DNA of 64,000 bases from Nitrospira sp. (GTDB taxonomy: Bacteria > Nitrospirota > Nitrospiria > Nitrospirales > Nitrospiraceae), in NCBI GenBank assembly GCA_018242765.1, contig JAFEBH010000009.1:310001-374000 (forward strand), given 5' to 3'. Shown here one piece after another: positions 62,291-64,000 of this stretch. The position numbers and the translations under genes were made by a program. The notes beneath the pieces are model-generated. The model was not told the DNA's origin, made no database searches, and saw only the letters and a list, made by a program, of their open reading frames with translations. The stretch's first letter is position 1, and the number at the start of each line of letters is the position of its first letter.

Positions 62291-63757
62291 ATGTCTCTTC
62301 AAAAACTAAGCCTCGTCGAGCTTCAGAAGAAATTCACGGCAGGGGAAGTGACTGCCGCAGAGATCGTGGCCGCCTATTTTCTCAGGATCAGTCAGGTAGA
62401 GCCGAAGGTGAAGGCCTTCGTCACTCAGACAAAAGATGCCGCGTATCGGCAGGCGGAGGAGTTGGATCGGAAGCTCAAAGGGTGGAGAAAGACCCATCCG
62501 CTGACCGGCATGCCGCTTGCCGTCAAGGATAACATCTGTACGGACGGTGTCCCCACCACCTGCAGCTCTCGAATGTTGCAGAACTTTGTTCCGCCATACG
62601 ACGCGACGGTTGTTTCGAGGCTGCGTTCGCAGGAGTACATCCTGGTGGGTAAGACCAATCTGGATGAATTTGCGATGGGGTCATCGACGGAGAATTCCGC
62701 ATTTGGCCCCAGCCGAAATCCTTGGAATCTTCACTGTGTGCCGGGTGGATCGAGTGGGGGATCGGCAGCGGCGGTGGCTGCGGAAGAATGTGCGGCAGCA
62801 CTTGGATCCGATACCGGAGGGTCGATCAGGCAGCCGGCTGCTTTCTGTGGCGTGGTGGGGGTAAAACCTACGTATGGACGTGTGTCGCGATACGGTCTTG
62901 TGGCGTTTGCCTCGTCGCTTGATCAGATCGGGCCGATTGCACGCACGGTGTCGGATGCAGCATTTCTCTTACAAGCCATTGCCGGTCACGATCCGATGGA
63001 TTCCACATCGGTTGATCGCCCCGTGCCGGACTACATGAAGGCGTTGCAGAAGCGTGATCTCAAACATGTGCGAGTTGGTGTGCCGGTTGAGTTTTTTGCT
63101 GAAGGACTCGACTCAGAGGTCGAGCGGGCAGTCCGAGCCGCCATCGAGGAGTTGAAGCATCTCGGCGCGGAAGTGAAGGAGATTCGTCTACCAAGGACCG
63201 ATGCTGCGGTGGCGGTCTATTACGTGCTTGCGACGGCAGAGGCCAGCTCAAATCTTGCCCGGTTCGACGGCGTGAAGTTCGGTTTCCGTGCCAAGGAGAC
63301 GAAAGACCTGCTCGAACTGTATATGAAAACGAGGCAGGAGGGGTTCGGGCCGGAAGTCAAACGTCGAATTATGCTCGGTACCTATGTCCTGAGTGCGGGA
63401 TACTACGACGCGTACTACGGGAAGGCGCAGGCCGTGCGCACATTGGTCTGTCAGGATTTCGACGCCGCATTCAAGGAGGTGGATCTCATCGTCACTCCGG
63501 CGACGCCGACCCCGGCCTTCACGCTGGGCGAAAAAAGCGAAGACCCCTTGCAAATGTATCTGTCCGATATTTTCACGATTTCGGTGAATCTGGCAGGGCT
63601 GCCAGCGATCGCACTACCCTGTGGGTTCAGCAAGGTTGGGCTTCCGATTGGGCTCCAACTGATTGGCCGGGCCTTTGAAGAAGACACGATGCTTCGAGTC
63701 GCGCATGCCTATGAGCAATCCACCGCATGGTATCGCCAGAAGCCGAACATCCGGTAG
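62291..63757 (+). CDS. gatA: Asp-tRNA(Asn)/Glu-tRNA(Gln) amidotransferase subunit A
   Basis: Amidase subunit releasing ammonia from glutamine. 488 residues. Ser-cisSer-Lys triad: Lys in [13 protein letters not shown], Ser in [13 protein letters not shown], and nucleophile Ser in [35 protein letters not shown] and the C-terminal [14 protein letters not shown] are conserved. gatB is not immediately downstream; a DUF948 gene follows instead. Confidence 0.97.
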   Translation: MSLQKLSLVELQKKFTAGEVTAAEIVAAYFLRISQVEPKVKAFVTQTKDAAYRQAEELDRKLKGWRKTHPLTGMPLAVKDNICTDGVPTTCSSRMLQNFVPPYDATVVSRLRSQEYILVGKTNLDEFAMGSSTENSAFGPSRNPWNLHCVPGGSSGGSAAAVAAEECAAALGSDTGGSIRQPAAFCGVVGVKPTYGRVSRYGLVAFASSLDQIGPIARTVSDAAFLLQAIAGHDPMDSTSVDRPVPDYMKALQKRDLKHVRVGVPVEFFAEGLDSEVERAVRAAIEELKHLGAEVKEIRLPRTDAAVAVYYVLATAEASSNLARFDGVKFGFRAKETKDLLELYMKTRQEGFGPEVKRRIMLGTYVLSAGYYDAYYGKAQAVRTLVCQDFDAAFKEVDLIVTPATPTPAFTLGEKSEDPLQMYLSDIFTISVNLAGLPAIALPCGFSKVGLPIGLQLIGRAFEEDTMLRVAHAYEQSTAWYRQKPNIR

Positions 63758-63829
63758 GGTTCAGACGATAAACAGAAACGGAGTTGCGAGCGATCTGCGT
63801 GGGGCGATTGACCGGGAGGGTAGTCAACT

Positions 63830-64000
63830 ATGACAATCGTTGAAATCGCGGCACTCCTTGTCGCCGTGGCGTTCGCAGTGTTGGTCGGATGTCTCGTGCC
63901 CGTCTTGTTGCAAGTGCGCAAAACGGTCGTGGAATCTGAACAGCTGTTGTCCAAGATGAATACGGAAGTACCGGCTCTCGTGGCTGAATTGCGAGCGATG
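63830..64000 (+). CDS. DUF948-type membrane-anchored protein (3' truncated by window edge)
   Basis: The first 57 codons lie in the window, after a GGGAGGG site. A single N-terminal membrane helix (IAALLVAVAFAVLVGCLVPV) is followed by the start of a coiled coil (VRKTVVESEQLLSKMNTEVP). This is the layout of DUF948 (YtxG-like general-stress) proteins. The rest is outside the window. Confidence 0.7.
   Translation, partial: MTIVEIAALLVAVAFAVLVGCLVPVLLQVRKTVVESEQLLSKMNTEVPALVAELRAM

Noticed and set aside
1..64000. CRISPR arrays, prophage, complete insertion sequences, rRNA or tRNA genes
   Set aside because: No regularly spaced repeats, phage structural genes, transposase with inverted ends or RNA gene signatures were found on reading both strands.

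Overview
The window reads as chromosomal DNA of a Gram-negative, outer-membrane-bearing bacterium of moderately high GC, most likely a Nitrospira-type (Nitrospirota) organism. The lineage is an inference from overall gene content and style, since no rRNA or marker gene for nitrite or ammonia oxidation lies in the window. Direct evidence for a two-membrane envelope is a TonB-dependent receptor ending in Phe, a PagL-like beta-barrel, many lipoproteins and an AMIN-domain amidase. No tRNA, rRNA, CRISPR array, prophage or complete insertion sequence was seen.

Layout. 0-9.1 kb (+ strand): sugar-nucleotide and central metabolism (mannose-1-P guanylyltransferase, phosphomannomutase, a DUF3108 protein, FBPase, DhnA-type aldolase), a DegP/HtrA protease, ispD-ispF and cysE. 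9.2-12.7 kb: a PsiF-repeat protein, then a phosphonate start module made of PEP mutase fused to a nucleotidyltransferase plus phosphonopyruvate decarboxylase. 12.9-17.5 kb: truA, amidase, NYN nuclease, tatD, aroG. 17.7-22.7 kb: a probable metal-uptake locus (His-rich exported protein, TonB-dependent receptor, exported TonB-C-like protein, PAP2 phosphatase, convergent COG0523 GTPase). 22.8-30.8 kb: a looser accessory stretch with an OafA/SGNH acyltransferase, NDH-2, small unknown proteins, a LuxR-type regulator and a possible two-motif c-type heme lipoprotein. 31-38 kb (- strand): tadA, an ECF sigma/anti-sigma pair, a glycosyltransferase-like protein, TPR proteins, a lipoprotein/PagL pair. 37.9-42.6 kb: a tandem nitroreductase (SagB-like) protein with an unrecognised partner, VanZ, a CheY-like protein and a Tat-exported DUF882 peptidase.

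42.8-53.2 kb: glgB, an NhaD/ArsB transporter, a DUF4403 lipoprotein and a cupin, followed by a decaying accessory island at 48.8-50.4 kb. The island holds a RelE-like toxin with an internal deletion, an N-terminally truncated antitoxin, a twice-frameshifted HI0074-type gene beside an intact nucleotidyltransferase, and two detached copies of the 3' end of the neighbouring cation-efflux gene. The intact esterase and cation diffusion facilitator genes follow. 53.2-57 kb (- strand): metG, holB and tmk, an information-processing operon. 57.2-64 kb (+ strand): DUF502, glmU, glmS, gatC, panD, gatA and the start of a DUF948 gene, with a large nested palindrome between glmS and gatC.

The most unusual points are the phosphonate module with an atypical nucleotidyltransferase signature and no aminotransferase, the serial direct copies of the cation-efflux 3' end each sitting just behind another gene, the lipoprotein carrying CX2CH and CX3CH motifs, the tandem SagB protein with an internally duplicated unknown partner, and a degenerate GTGAGGCGTGA-like repeat that occurs in spacers and, apparently, in frame in the SagB linker.
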